Source: Cupriavidus plantarum (GTDB taxonomy: Bacteria; Pseudomonadota; Gammaproteobacteria; Burkholderiales; Burkholderiaceae). From it: a stretch of DNA of 64,000 bases. The notes under the pieces were generated by a model. It was given only the letters and a program-made list of their open reading frames with translations, had not been told where the DNA came from and made no database searches. Both the position numbers and the translations under genes were made by a program. Shown in pieces: positions 1-8,278 of the stretch. The stretch covers positions 248,001 to 312,000 of the forward strand of contig NZ_CAJPUX010000004.1 in assembly GCF_905397285.1 (NCBI RefSeq). Direction: 5' to 3'. How positions within the stretch are numbered: position 1 is the stretch's first letter; each line of letters begins with the position of its first letter.

Positions 1-268
1 TGCGCCCCACATCCCGGAAGATCTGATCGAGCATGCGCCGCACCACCTTGGTGGCTTCCATCATCCGGTCCATCACCACGGCATCGAGCTCGGCCAGATT
101 GCTGCGATAGTGCGCCTTGGTAACGAGCACGGCGAAGCCCGGCGTGTAGGCATAGATAGAGAGAAACGCCACATGGTGCGCGTCCTCCCATATCGTGTGA
201 CAGGGCGCGGTGCCACGCACCACCTGACAGAAGATGCAATCCTGGTCCGACGCGTCAAACGAATCCAT
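1..268 (-). CDS. HIT family protein, C-terminus cut by window edge
   Basis: The first 89 codons read MDSFDASDQDCIFCQVVRG and continue into an IxxDxxxVAFLSI / GFAVLVTKAHY core. This matches the N-terminal half of histidine-triad (HIT) nucleotide hydrolases or transferases, with the CxxC (CIFC) that often begins them. The catalytic HxHxH triad would lie beyond base 1 and cannot be seen. The ATG at 268-266 has an AGGAGA ribosome site just upstream. It is divergent from the nucleotidyltransferase-fold gene at 512. HIT proteins typically hydrolyse nucleoside phosphoramidates or dinucleoside polyphosphates; which substrate applies here cannot be told. Confidence 0.85.
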   Translation of the reverse strand, partial: MDSFDASDQDCIFCQVVRGTAPCHTIWEDAHHVAFLSIYAYTPGFAVLVTKAHYRSNLAELDAVVMDRMMEATKVVRRMLDQIFRDVGR

Positions 269-401
269 GCCCCAGTCTCCTGTGCGCCCACACGCAACGT
301 TTACGAGGACCAAGGCTCACATGCCCGGGAAGCCGAAACAATCAGCGTTTCGTTAATGTTGGAAGCTGACTGCAGCGTCGATCAGCGCCGGTGAACCGGC
401 G

Positions 402-537
402 GGGCGGTTTCAAAGCGTTTTCCATATTTTCGATATTACTTTGAAACTCGCATATTAGATGGCTTTTACGCCTCTTTTTAGGCGGTCAACTGGGCGGTTT
501 CAAAGTAAAATATGTTTTTCAGCATCGACTTTGAAAC
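402..537. repeat. Duplicated inverted repeat, 90-bp period, over a gene start
   Basis: A 14-bp direct repeat GGGCGGTTTCAAAG occurs at 402-415 and 492-505. Each copy is followed by its inverted half CTTTGAAAC at 439-447 and 529-537. Both the repeat and its partner are displaced by exactly 90 bp, giving two stem-loops with about 23-nt loops. The second one encloses the ATG at 512. The intervening sequence is only weakly similar, so this is an old or partial duplication. It could be an operator or an mRNA structure controlling the downstream gene. The 269-511 gap holds nothing else I can recognise. Confidence 0.75.
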
Positions 538-1480
538 CATGGACCCATGGCTAGAACTTGGAGAGGAGGCCCTCCGGCAATACATCGATGCACGGAGTGT
601 GTTCGAGGCGTGTGAAGTGGCCCGAGAGAAGGCGGCCCTGGTGCGCGGCGGCATGATCTGGAGGACAGTCAAGGAGCGGGAGTATCTGATCCGCACCAGA
701 TCCGACGGTAGTCAAAATAGTCTGGGAGCCAGGTCGGAGGACACGGAACAGGTCTACAGAAAATTTGTCGAGCGCAAGGAGTCGGCAGAGGCACGGGTCA
801 AATCGCTCAAGGAGGAACTCGACAAACAGCAACGTCTGAACCGGGCGCTCTTCGTCGGCCGGGCTCCGGACATACTGGTCGGCATCCTGAACATGCTGGA
901 TCGCCTGTCGATCTCCGAACATTTCATCGTCGTAGGTACTCATGCGCTCTACGCGTATGAGTCCGCCGCAGGGGTCAGGCTTCAAGAAGCCGCACTGGCC
1001 ACCCGCGATGTGGATCTTCTGTGGGACACGCGCAAACGGCTCCAGTTTGTCTCGCGTATGAAAGCGATGGATACATCGATGCTCGGTGCACTGCGAAAGG
1101 TAGACAAAACCTTCGAACTGGACGAGCTTCAACCTTTCACCGCGGTCAATTCGAAAGGCTTTGAAGTCGACATCATTCGTCGCGAACATGGCGATGATGA
1201 TCCGCATCCTCTGAGACTGACCGACGACGAGGGAGACTTCTGGGCGGTACAGGCGCGCCGGGCAAACGTGCTGTTGAGCGCTAAACCGTTCAGTACCCCT
1301 ATTGTCGCCACCTCGGGAAAGATGGCGCGAATGAGAACCATCGATCCGAGGACGTTCGTGGAATTCAAACGATGGATGGCGGATTTGCCCGACCGGGACC
1401 CGGTCAAGGTGTCACGAGACCGGCTGCAGGCCTCCATTGTCGAAAGGCTGACCGCGGACCGACTCTCGCATCTCCGGTGA
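512..1480 (+). CDS. Nucleotidyltransferase-fold protein, GSU2403-like
   Basis: 322 aa. A helical, probably coiled-coil N-terminal part (residues about 80-115) precedes a nucleotidyltransferase core. The core has a GT pair at 142-143 (VVGTHALYAYE) and a DxD at D166/D168 (ATRDVDLLWD). This resembles the family annotated as GSU2403-type nucleotidyltransferase-fold proteins, distantly related to AbiEii-type toxins. The substrate is unknown. The start lies inside a duplicated inverted repeat; an alternative in-frame ATG is at 539. The gene converges on the amidotransferase at 1490 with only 9 bp between stops. No partner antitoxin is visible next to it, so a toxin role is not supported. Confidence 0.7.
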   Translation: MFFSIDFETMDPWLELGEEALRQYIDARSVFEACEVAREKAALVRGGMIWRTVKEREYLIRTRSDGSQNSLGARSEDTEQVYRKFVERKESAEARVKSLKEELDKQQRLNRALFVGRAPDILVGILNMLDRLSISEHFIVVGTHALYAYESAAGVRLQEAALATRDVDLLWDTRKRLQFVSRMKAMDTSMLGALRKVDKTFELDELQPFTAVNSKGFEVDIIRREHGDDDPHPLRLTDDEGDFWAVQARRANVLLSAKPFSTPIVATSGKMARMRTIDPRTFVEFKRWMADLPDRDPVKVSRDRLQASIVERLTADRLSHLR

Positions 1481-1489
1481 GCGTGATAC

Positions 1490-2335
1490 CTATGCACCCA
1501 CCTTCGGCATCCTCGGCACGAAGCATCCCTGTTCGATTTCCCCGCCCTTCGCCATCAGGATCGTCGCTTCGGGGATTTCTTCCCACACGCCTTGCACATC
1601 GATCAGCGGTTCGGAGAGGACGAGGAAGGCGTCGTCGCCGGCTGCGATGATGCGGGGGTCTTCGGGGTAAAGGGCGCGGAGCTGACGGAAGGACGTGCTG
1701 TGGAAGAGCGAGCGCGATTCGGTTTCGCTCGAGTAGCGGACGGCTACGATTTGCTGGCCGTCGGTGACGCATACCGTCATGTTCAGCGGATATTGGACAT
1801 CGTAGCGATGTCCCACTTCTTCGATGAACCCCGCCATCTGTTCCAGCGCGCTTCGCGGGTCTCGCTCGAGGCCGAAGGTCAGGGCCAGGAAGAACATGAT
1901 CTCGGAATCCGTCGAGCCTTCGATCCACCGGAAGAGGTGGGGCGCCACCGCCATCATCAGGTCGCGGCGCAGGAGCGGAAATTCGCGGATCAGGCCGTTG
2001 TGGACGAACAGCCAGCGGCCGAAGCGGAATGGGTGGCAGTTGGTTTCCTGCGTCGGCGTGCCTGTGGCCGCGCGCACGTGCGCCACGAACAGCGGCGCCC
2101 GGACGGCGCGCGCGGTCTCGCGCAGGTTCGTGTCGCTCCAGGCCGGATGCAGGCATCGATACCGGAACGGCAGTTCCGAGTGGCGGCCATACCAGCCGAC
2201 GCCGAATCCGTCGCCGTTCGTGGTGGTATGCCCGAGCCGCGCGTTCAGGCTCTGGTCGATGAGGGAATGTTCCGGCTGAAACAAGACCGCCTCCAGTGGG
2301 ACGGAACGGCCGGAATAGGCCAGCCAACGGCACAT
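1490..2335 (-). CDS. Class II glutamine amidotransferase, YafJ-like
   Basis: 281 aa, beginning M-C-R-W-L-A-Y-S-G. After Met removal the Cys would be the N-terminal nucleophile of class II (Ntn) glutamine amidotransferases. Further family blocks are GDGFGVGWYG, the ATGTPTQETNCHPF segment that binds glutamine, and FVHNGLI. There is no synthetase domain, as is usual for the YafJ/EgtC-like group, so the acceptor is unknown. The start at 2335 is chosen over longer readings because the Cys must be residue 2 and AAGGAG lies just upstream. It is divergent from the AhpD-like gene across a perfect palindrome at 2426-2450. Confidence 0.88.
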   Translation of the reverse strand: MCRWLAYSGRSVPLEAVLFQPEHSLIDQSLNARLGHTTTNGDGFGVGWYGRHSELPFRYRCLHPAWSDTNLRETARAVRAPLFVAHVRAATGTPTQETNCHPFRFGRWLFVHNGLIREFPLLRRDLMMAVAPHLFRWIEGSTDSEIMFFLALTFGLERDPRSALEQMAGFIEEVGHRYDVQYPLNMTVCVTDGQQIVAVRYSSETESRSLFHSTSFRQLRALYPEDPRIIAAGDDAFLVLSEPLIDVQGVWEEIPEATILMAKGGEIEQGCFVPRMPKVGA

Positions 2336-2425
2336 GAGCACGTCTCCTTGGTGTGGGTGCTTCACATGAGCATAGCAATTGTGCGGAAGTTGTGATGTCG
2401 GGCAAGCGCGGACGTTCCTCCACAC

Positions 2426-2450
2426 CATTCATTCCAATCCAGAATGAATG
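2426..2450. promoter_or_regulatory. 25-bp palindromic operator candidate between divergent genes
   Basis: CATTCATTC and GAATGAATG form perfect 9-bp arms around a 7-bp spacer. The site sits between the divergent amidotransferase (starts 2335) and the AhpD/peroxiredoxin pair (starts 2557). The symmetry and position suggest a dimeric repressor or activator site. No regulator gene lies beside it in this window. Confidence 0.5.
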
Positions 2451-2556
2451 ATATGACTCATCCCCATCTTAATCTCCGAAAAGGAATCAACCATAGTGCA
2501 GTCACCCCAACGGAACGCCAGCCCCGGCGTCCGGTAACCAAGACTGGAGTGACATC

Positions 2557-3096
2557 ATGAGCAAGATCAACGTCCCGACTCGGGAAGACGTTTCCCCCGC
2601 CAACCAGGCCATCTTCGACAAACTGAAGGCCAGCCTCGGCATGGTGCCGAACCTCTACGCCACCTTCGCGCACGCCGAGCACGCGCTGGGCAACTATCTG
2701 GCGTTCCAGAACGGCAAGAGCTCCATCATCGGCAAGGCGCGCGAGGTCGTGAACCTTGTGGTGAGCGAGGTAAACCGTTGCGAGTACTGCCTCGCGGCGC
2801 ATACGGTCATCGGCAAGATGAACGGTTTCACCGACGAACAGGTGCTCGAGATTCGCGGCGGCACAGCCACCTTCGATGCCCGGCTGGATGCGCTGGCGCG
2901 GCTGACGCGCAATATCGCGCTGAACCGCGGCCATGCCGATCCCGCACTCGTCGATGCGTTCTTCGACGCCGGCTGGACGAAGGGCAACCTCGTCGACGCC
3001 ATCGTTGTCATCGGCGACAAGACGGTGACCAACTACCTGCATGCCACCACGCAGGTACCCGTGGACTTCCCCGCCGCGCCGAAGCTGCCGGTCTGA
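2557..3096 (+). CDS. AhpD-like carboxymuconolactone decarboxylase family protein
   Basis: 179 aa, cytoplasmic. It has the alkylhydroperoxidase-D core with C75-x-x-C78 and H82 in EVNRCEYCLAAHTVIG, the residues that carry the redox disulfide and proton relay in this family. The ATG at 2557 follows GGAGTGACATC. The next gene, 26 bp downstream, is a thiol peroxidase-type peroxiredoxin, so the pair probably acts together in peroxide reduction, with this protein as reductant or as a peroxidase itself. Catalytic activity is inferred from the family only. Confidence 0.85.
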   Translation: MSKINVPTREDVSPANQAIFDKLKASLGMVPNLYATFAHAEHALGNYLAFQNGKSSIIGKAREVVNLVVSEVNRCEYCLAAHTVIGKMNGFTDEQVLEIRGGTATFDARLDALARLTRNIALNRGHADPALVDAFFDAGWTKGNLVDAIVVIGDKTVTNYLHATTQVPVDFPAAPKLPV

Positions 3097-3122
3097 CGAT
3101 CGCGTTCCCACAAGGATTCAAC

Positions 3123-3785
3123 ATGACGCTGCAAGCCAAACTCGACGCGTTCAAGGCCGACTTCAAGGCCGGCAAGCCGCCTTACAACGCCCCGCCAGAG
3201 ATCCATCCGGTCATGGAGCGCGCCACCGCGGAACTGTTCGCGAGCGGACAGGCCGATCGGGCCATCCATACAGGCGACCGCGCGCCCGCGTTCGAACTGC
3301 GGGATCAGAACGACAATCCAGTCTCATCGGCGGCGCTGCTGGCGCAGGGACCGCTGATCGTCACGTTCTACCGTGGCGTCTGGTGTCCGTACTGCAATAT
3401 CGAACTGCAGGCGCTGAACGAGATCCTGCCGGAGGTTCGCGCGCTGGGTGCGAACCTCGTCGCGATCTCGCCGCAGAAGCAGGTGAACAGCCGGAAGTCG
3501 GTTCGCCAGAACCAGCTGGATTTTCCGGTGCTGTCCGACGTGCACGGCGAGGTCGGCGCGGCGTTCGGTCTGCGCTTTTCGCTACCCGATTATCTGGTCG
3601 CGCTGTATCAACAGCTCGGGAACGATCTGCCTGCCTTCAACGACGACCCGTCATGGACACTGCCGATGCCGGCGCGGTATGTCATCGGACGGGATGGCGT
3701 GGTGCGGTATGCAGAGGTGAACCCGGATTACACACGCCGCCCGGAGCCGGGCGACATGCTGACGGTCCTCCGAGATATGCGCTAA
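3123..3785 (+). CDS. Peroxiredoxin-like protein (AhpC/TSA family)
   Basis: 220 aa with a thioredoxin-fold peroxiredoxin domain after an N-terminal helical segment of about 50 residues. The active-site region TFYRGVWCPYCNIEL contains C88-x-x-C91; C88 is the probable peroxidatic cysteine. The in-frame sequence upstream of 3123 belongs to another frame of the AhpD-like gene. The ATG at 3123 is preceded by AAGGA. It forms an operon with the AhpD-like gene. Its stop overlaps the stop of the convergent BON gene by a few bases. Confidence 0.88.
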   Translation: MTLQAKLDAFKADFKAGKPPYNAPPEIHPVMERATAELFASGQADRAIHTGDRAPAFELRDQNDNPVSSAALLAQGPLIVTFYRGVWCPYCNIELQALNEILPEVRALGANLVAISPQKQVNSRKSVRQNQLDFPVLSDVHGEVGAAFGLRFSLPDYLVALYQQLGNDLPAFNDDPSWTLPMPARYVIGRDGVVRYAEVNPDYTRRPEPGDMLTVLRDMR

Positions 3786-4339
3786 GGCCGCCGTCCATCG
3801 GGTCCATCGGGTCCATCGGGCCCATCGCGCCCATTGCGCCTATGGAACGGCGCGTACGGCAGGCTTCGCGCCGCATCCCGCGTGGTTTGATCCGCGACGC
3901 GCTCCACATCGGGAATCTCGCGCATGGCCGCCATGAATCTGGCCGTCGGAAACTGCGGGCCAACGCAGCCCTGCACGAGAATCCAGCGCTGCCAGACGGT
4001 GATCCACAACGTGCTCTGCTTCCACTCGGGCATGTTCGTGGTCAACCATTGCAGTCGTCTGCGCGCGGTGTCGGCAATCTCCTGATCGTAGGCAAACGCA
4101 TTGGGCAACCGGCAACGACCCTCGATCCAACAGTGGTTGCCATGCTCGATCCGATGATGCGAGTCCCGCTTCCACTCCGCCTCGGTGATGCGCGGGCCGG
4201 CGGGCTCGGGGCAATCGGGGATTGCGGAGGAAATCTGGAAGAAGGGGTCGTGACCGCGGTTTAGGAGGGGTTCTTCGGCATGAAGACTACCCGGGACCGC
4301 CAGGGACATAGCGGACACCCAAACGCGGATCGACACCAT
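3782..4339 (-). CDS. Exported BON-domain protein with GPD-repeat tail
   Basis: 185 aa. A signal peptide ends near HAEE (residues 1-22). A BON-like alpha/beta domain follows in residues about 90-165, with the pattern WILVQGCVG then DVERVADQ. BON domains bind phospholipid or outer-membrane surfaces; the family is usually periplasmic. A cysteine-bearing segment precedes the domain (DCPEPAGP, HCWIEGRC). The C-terminus ends in DGPDGPDGPDG, encoded by five 9-bp tandem units at 3793-3837, which looks like a recent repeat expansion in a dispensable tail. The ATG at 4339 follows GGAG. Confidence 0.7.
   Translation of the reverse strand: MVSIRVWVSAMSLAVPGSLHAEEPLLNRGHDPFFQISSAIPDCPEPAGPRITEAEWKRDSHHRIEHGNHCWIEGRCRLPNAFAYDQEIADTARRRLQWLTTNMPEWKQSTLWITVWQRWILVQGCVGPQFPTARFMAAMREIPDVERVADQTTRDAARSLPYAPFHRRNGRDGPDGPDGPDGRRP
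3793..3837. repeat. Five tandem 9-bp units inside the BON gene 3' end
   Basis: Three perfect GTCCATCGG units (3793-3819) are followed by GCCCATCGC and GCCCATTGC. They encode the Gly-Pro-Asp tail of the BON protein. A similar 9-bp unit (GATCGGGCC) is repeated at 58991-59017 in the GST-like gene. Confidence 0.8.
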
Positions 4340-4438
4340 GACCGCTCCTTCCCCGATGGCTAGATCTGCCGTTCAGTATAGGAGGCGGGTGCATGCCGTA
4401 ACGGCCCCGAGCCACGAAGGAGGGCCGCGATCGAACGA

Positions 4439-4642
4439 TCAGCGTGCTGCGAGAATCGTCGTTCTGGCAAACGTCGTCGGTGAACGCCTGCCCAGCGTGC
4501 TCCGTGCCGCCAGCGCGCACACTGCAAGCGTGCCGGCCAGGATGCCGAGGGAGGAGGATGTGTGTGCGTGTGTCGTGAAGCCTGTCGCGAAGGCGACGGC
4601 GGCCGTTTCCAGGGTGCGGCCGAGTTTTTGGTTGCGTGTCAT
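4439..4642 (-). CDS. Possible small membrane protein in a 378-bp gap
   Basis: 67 codons in the gap between the BON gene and the hydrolase. The reading is Ala-rich with one hydrophobic stretch (residues about 34-47) and a basic C-terminus. There is no clear Shine-Dalgarno sequence and I recognise no family. An overlapping minus-strand reading (4287-4520) is equally open, so this is a weak call; the rest of the gap holds only a hairpin at 4677-4704. Confidence 0.25.
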   Translation of the reverse strand: MTRNQKLGRTLETAAVAFATGFTTHAHTSSSLGILAGTLAVCALAARSTLGRRSPTTFARTTILAAR

Positions 4643-4676
4643 AGCGGTGTGCGCCCGTCGCCTGCGTGATCGTTCA

Positions 4677-4704
4677 TGGCGGCGCGTCTTTGATGCCGCG
4701 CCGC
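4677..4704 (-). terminator. GC-rich hairpin after the hydrolase gene
   Basis: GGCGGCGCG and CGCGCCGCC form a 9-bp stem with a 10-nt loop 14 bp after the stop of the isochorismatase-fold gene. No T-run follows, so it may be a weak or Rho-assisted terminator. Confidence 0.4.
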
Positions 4705-4717
4705 CGCTCTTGTGAGA

Positions 4718-5416
4718 TCAGTACTCGGTCACCGGCGCATGGACCGGGGCGATCGAGGCGTGGGGCGTCTGCGTGCGCTGCGCCGCCTTGTGCACCATCG
4801 TGTAGGCGTAGTCGATGCCCATGCCGTACGCGCCCGAGTGTTCCTTGGCCAGACCCGTCACCGCGTCGTACGTTTCCTTGTTCTTCCAGTCGCGCTGCCA
4901 TTCCAGCAGCACCTGCTGCCACGTCACCGGCACCACGCCCGCCTGGACCATGCGCTGCATCGCGTAGTCATGCGCTTCCTTGGTCGTGCCGCCCGACGCA
5001 TCGGCCACCATGTAGATCTCGTAGTCGCCTTCGAGCATCGCGCTCAGCGCGAACGTCGTGTTGCACACTTCCGTCCACAGACCCGCCACGACGATCTTCT
5101 TGCGGCCATTCGCCGCCAGCGAATCGCGGACCTTCTGGTCATCCCACGAATTCATCGACGTCCGTTCGAGCGTTTGCTTGCCGGGGAACACGTCGAGCAG
5201 TTCGGGATAGGTGTACCCGGAGAAGGAATCCGACTCGACCGTCGTGATCGTGGTCGGCACGTCGAAGATCTTCGCTGCCTTGGCCAGGCCCACCACGTTG
5301 TTCTTCATGGTCTGGCGGTCCATCGACTGCACGCCGAAGGCCATCTGGGGCTGGTGGTCGATGATGATCAGCTGGCTGTTGCGCGGGGTCAGGACTTGCA
5401 GCTTGGCGTTCGACAT
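4718..5416 (-). CDS. Isochorismatase-fold hydrolase, YcaC-like
   Basis: 232 aa, cytoplasmic. The cysteine-hydrolase fold shows catalytic D20 (LIIIDHQPQ) and nucleophile C118 (GLWTEVCNTTFA). Length and sequence fit the YcaC-related branch, whose substrate is generally unknown. The C-terminal 30 residues extend past the core. The ATG at 5416 follows a GGAGA site. About 170 bp upstream lies a perfect 21-bp palindrome at 5587-5607, immediately where the accessory island begins; in many proteobacteria such genes are divergent from a LysR-type regulator, and none is present here. Confidence 0.82.
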   Translation of the reverse strand: MSNAKLQVLTPRNSQLIIIDHQPQMAFGVQSMDRQTMKNNVVGLAKAAKIFDVPTTITTVESDSFSGYTYPELLDVFPGKQTLERTSMNSWDDQKVRDSLAANGRKKIVVAGLWTEVCNTTFALSAMLEGDYEIYMVADASGGTTKEAHDYAMQRMVQAGVVPVTWQQVLLEWQRDWKNKETYDAVTGLAKEHSGAYGMGIDYAYTMVHKAAQRTQTPHASIAPVHAPVTEY

Positions 5417-5586
5417 GGTTTCTCTCCGGTAAAGGTAAAAGGCAATTCAATAAGTTTGAGGTTGTTCTCGGCCAGCGCCGGCTTCGCTTGTTGGCTTTGT
5501 TTTCGCCCTGTCTGCGTTGCCGCGCTGTCCATGTGCAGAACTATAGCGGTCGCCTTCCCGGAGAAAGTCGGCTATCGCTGTCATAG

Positions 5587-5607
5587 TTATTCAATATTAT
5601 TGAATAA
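5587..5607. promoter_or_regulatory. 21-bp palindrome at the left island edge
   Basis: TTATTCAAT-ATT-ATTGAATAA is a perfect inverted repeat with 9-bp arms. It fits the T-N11-A style of LysR-type operators and sits upstream of the hydrolase start at 5416. The stop codon of the Shedu-like pseudogene lies inside it, so it also marks the point where foreign DNA meets core DNA. Confidence 0.5.
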
Positions 5608-6765
5608 GCATTTCTGCTATGAGAATCGGCTTTGCCATAGCCGCTAGCGAAGCGCCTCCGGCATGCGCATATGTCCGATGCAGCCGCGCCACCCCTTGGT
5701 CTTTCGTCGCGGTGTACCCGAGCTTCTCCCGGAACGCCTCCAGCCGGGCACGCGAGGCGCCGAGGATCTCGCTCCAGGTGGCCAACCCGATGCGGAGCTG
5801 AGGCTCGGTATGGAAGCAACCGAAGACCCTTCCGCGCTGCAATAGCGTGCTGGCCGCCTGGTCCGTCATCTCGTTGGAGACTGCAAGGAACGTCCAATGG
5901 GTGTTGGCCTTGTCGAATCGCTCGTCCTGGCACACGGTCATGGCATAGCTCTCGAGCTGCGCCTTGACTGCCAGATCGATGCATTGCGAGGGCCGCTTCA
6001 GCTCGACGACCAGATATTCCCGGCGAGTGGTGGCGTACGCCGGCACCTCTCGGCCCAACAAGAGATCGATGACGGCCTCGCTACCGTCGTCGCGCACGAC
6101 ACGCGGCTGCCTGCCGCGCGTTTTCTCATTGGGTCGCAGCAGGGCCAGATGCTTGCGCAGGACCGTGCTCAGGTTCTCGTCGCTGCTAGTGAGTAGATAC
6201 TCCTCTCCAAACAGCCATGTCTCGCCCGCTAGCATGCGGTGCAATTGCAGACGCTCCTTCGTGGACCGCTTGCTCTCGGGCAAGAACAGCAACTCTTGCA
6301 GTCCCGCAAGAAACTGAAGGCGATCCGCAACCATCTTGCTCGCTCGATGATCGATGACAGCGTCGTGTACTGGAGCAGGTCCACGAGTTCGGTTTGCTTG
6401 TCCTTTGGCAGACCTAGCACCTCGGTCAAAATTTTCTTGAGCGAATCGGGGCTCTCGTCCAACGCCGTCTTTAGCATCCGCAGCGTGAACTGTCGATCCT
6501 TGGGCTTGCCGTTGCGAAAAGAGTCGAGATATTGATGCACGCTCAGCGCGCAGATATCGAAGACCTCACGACGCGCTGCCTCGACGACGTCCAACGCGTC
6601 GCCACAGAAGGGATATGCACCCTCGGCTTTCCATAGGCTGACGAGCTCCGAAGCGCTAGCGGCTTTGCGGCGTCGATGGTCAGCCAGGGACGTGTCGAGT
6701 TTCGGAGGGTGGGGAGGGATAGCCTGCGAGGAGGCCTCCAAGTAGGTATTCAGTTGGGGTGACAT
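5597..6765 (-). pseudogene. Shedu-like (DUF4263) nuclease, frameshifted
   Basis: Two overlapping frames together make one protein of about 390 residues. The upstream frame (from 6765) ends its homology at LSSIIERA and the downstream frame picks up at SKMVADRLQFLAG near 6340, so one base has been lost or gained there. The downstream part has the DUF4263 signature WLFGEEY, then VIDLLL and LVVELKRP, giving a PD-(D/E)xK pattern with D90 and E111-x-K113 counted from the ATG at 6334. Shedu proteins are single-gene anti-phage nucleases. As read it would not be made full-length unless ribosomes shift frame or the base is a sequencing error. The 5' side abuts a 61-bp repeat and an IS remnant. Confidence 0.7.
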
Positions 6766-6831
6766 GCGATTGATCGTTGGACGTGCCGTGCGCGGCAGTG
6801 CTGCACCTTGCAAGGCGGAATGTTGGCCCCG

Positions 6832-6892
6832 GAGATTCACATGTTTGCCACGCGCTGAAAATCGTCGTTTGTCTAATCGAGCAATGGGAGGG
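6832..6892. repeat. 61-bp direct repeat, left copy
   Basis: Starts GAGATTCACATGTTTGCC and ends GAGGG directly against the IS end at 6893. A diverged copy in the same orientation lies at 22172-22231 (35 of the first 39 bases identical by eye), close to the flgL terminator. It may be a relic of an attachment site or of another element's end. Confidence 0.65.
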
Positions 6893-7861
6893 TGACCCGC
6901 CCCGGTTGTAGTACGGCGTGCGATCAGAGTCCGGGGTCAAAAACTCCACCTGTCCCCTGGCAAATTGCTCAGGCGACAGGTAGCAGAGCGAGCTGTGAGG
7001 CCGATCGGTGTTGTACTCATTGCGCCAATTCTCTATCAGCATCCGAGCGTGACGCATTGAAACGAGGCAGTGTTAGTTCAGGCATTCATCGCGGAACCGC
7101 CCGTTGAAGCTTTCGATGTAGGCGTTCTCCACCGGTGACCAGGCCGGATGAAGGACAGCATGACGCCGGCCTCATAAGCCCATGCATCCAACACCTTCCA
7201 AGCGAACTCCGGACCGTTGTCCCCTGTGATGGACGCCGGCAAGCCGCGTGCCTCCTTCAATCTCTCGAGAACCTGCTTTACTCTCAGGCCATCTCTGATT
7301 CGGGCCCGTTGCAACCGGCCGCGAATTGCGCTCGACAACAGCAATGCGTTTGCGTTGCCGCTTACGTAGTTCGCCAGCCAGCCTTCCCGTTGCAGCACCA
7401 CGAGAATCCGGCGATAGCCATAGCGACGCATTCATAGTGAAACAGCGATCGCGGAATTCCAACCAGCCCGCAGGCCCGGGTGACACCCGTGGCGCGCTCG
7501 GTCACCAACGTCCGGACCGCATCGCGCATGGCCGGCGGGCTCACTATTTTCGCGACAGCAGATCCTTCAGCGCCGCGTTGTCGAGCATCGAATCGGCCAG
7601 CAGGCGCTTGAGCTTGTTGTTCTCCTGCTCCAGCCAGGCGCTGCACATCGGAGACCGTCATCCCGCCGAACTTCGCCTTCCAGTTAGAAAAGGTAGCCTC
7701 GGAGACGCCGTGTTTGCATCAAAGCTCTGCGGGTTTCAATCCTGCCTCGGCCTCCTTCAGCACGCCGATGATCTGTTCTTCGGTGAATCGCTCCTTCATG
7801 ACCGCCCCTCCTTGGGAACGGACTCTACATCGTCACGCTACTAAATAGGGGGAGCATGTCA
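6893..7861 (-). mobile_element. Degenerate IS3-family element (IS407-like), inactive
   Basis: On the minus strand a transposase OrfA begins at 7800 (MKERFTEEQIIGVLKEAEAG) and hits an in-frame TGA after about 26 codons (LKPAEL-stop-CKHGVSE). It then shows further frame changes around VSDVQRL. OrfB remnants include IVSPPAMRDAVRTLVTERA, GYRRILVVLQREGW, the TGDNGPEF block of the DDE integrase core and NTDRPHSSLCYLSPEQFA, spread over several frames. Ends TGACCCGCCCCGGTTGTAGTA (6893) and TGACATGCTCCCCCTATTTAGTA (reverse complement from 7861) are related imperfect inverted repeats. At 969 bp it is shorter than an intact element, so it has internal deletions. No movement can be expected from it. Confidence 0.85.
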
Positions 7862-7965
7862 CTTACCGAGCCGCGTCCTTCAGCCTCTTCAGCGGATGTA
7901 GGCTTGGCAGCGAATCATTGCAATGCCGCAGAGGAACGGGCGCGCCTGTGATAGATCGCGAAGAC

Positions 7966-8211
7966 CTATGGCTTGGCGACGGAAAGAGGCAGATACACGG
8001 CCCAGCCTTGCTCAGAAGCCACAGTGAGAAACATTTCAAGCGCTTCTCGCCGAGTGTAGCCATACGCAATCTGGCGACCGTTGGAAAGGGCGTAGTGGTA
8101 TTTTCGATGAGCGGGGCCTACCTCATCCGCGGGTACCGTCGTGATTGTCATCGTGGCATCCGCCAAGACGCCGTCTATTTTTACGACCAAATGGTCCTTA
8201 CCTACAGCCAT
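7966..8211 (-). CDS. Small hypothetical protein, 81 aa
   Basis: 81 aa, no signal or membrane segment. The composition (RKYHYALSNGRQIAYGYTRREALE) looks protein-like rather than random. It follows the GIY-YIG gene by 67 bp on the same strand, so the two may be cotranscribed. I recognise no family. Confidence 0.45.
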   Translation of the reverse strand: MAVGKDHLVVKIDGVLADATMTITTVPADEVGPAHRKYHYALSNGRQIAYGYTRREALEMFLTVASEQGWAVYLPLSVAKP

Positions 8212-8278
8212 AGCATTATTCCTTCGATCCTAGCGAGCGCTCTCGAATATCACCATTCAGGCCTGCCCACTCCGTGCT

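Noticed and set aside
2778-3122. N-terminal extension of the peroxiredoxin frame
   Set aside because: It overlaps the AhpD-like gene in another frame and is Arg-rich nonsense; the ATG at 3123 has a proper ribosome site.
3793-3837. CRISPR or phase-variable promoter tract
   Set aside because: The 9-bp units are in frame inside a coding region and cannot change the frame.
5417-5600. tRNA or tmRNA attachment site at the island edges
   Set aside because: I read both island borders for tRNA-like sequence and found none; only the palindrome at 5587 and the 61-bp repeat stand out.
5597-6334. Intact short Shedu-like protein beginning at 6334
   Set aside because: Upstream frame residues (LSSIIERA) join directly to SKMVADRL in this family's pattern, pointing to a frameshift rather than a genuine start.
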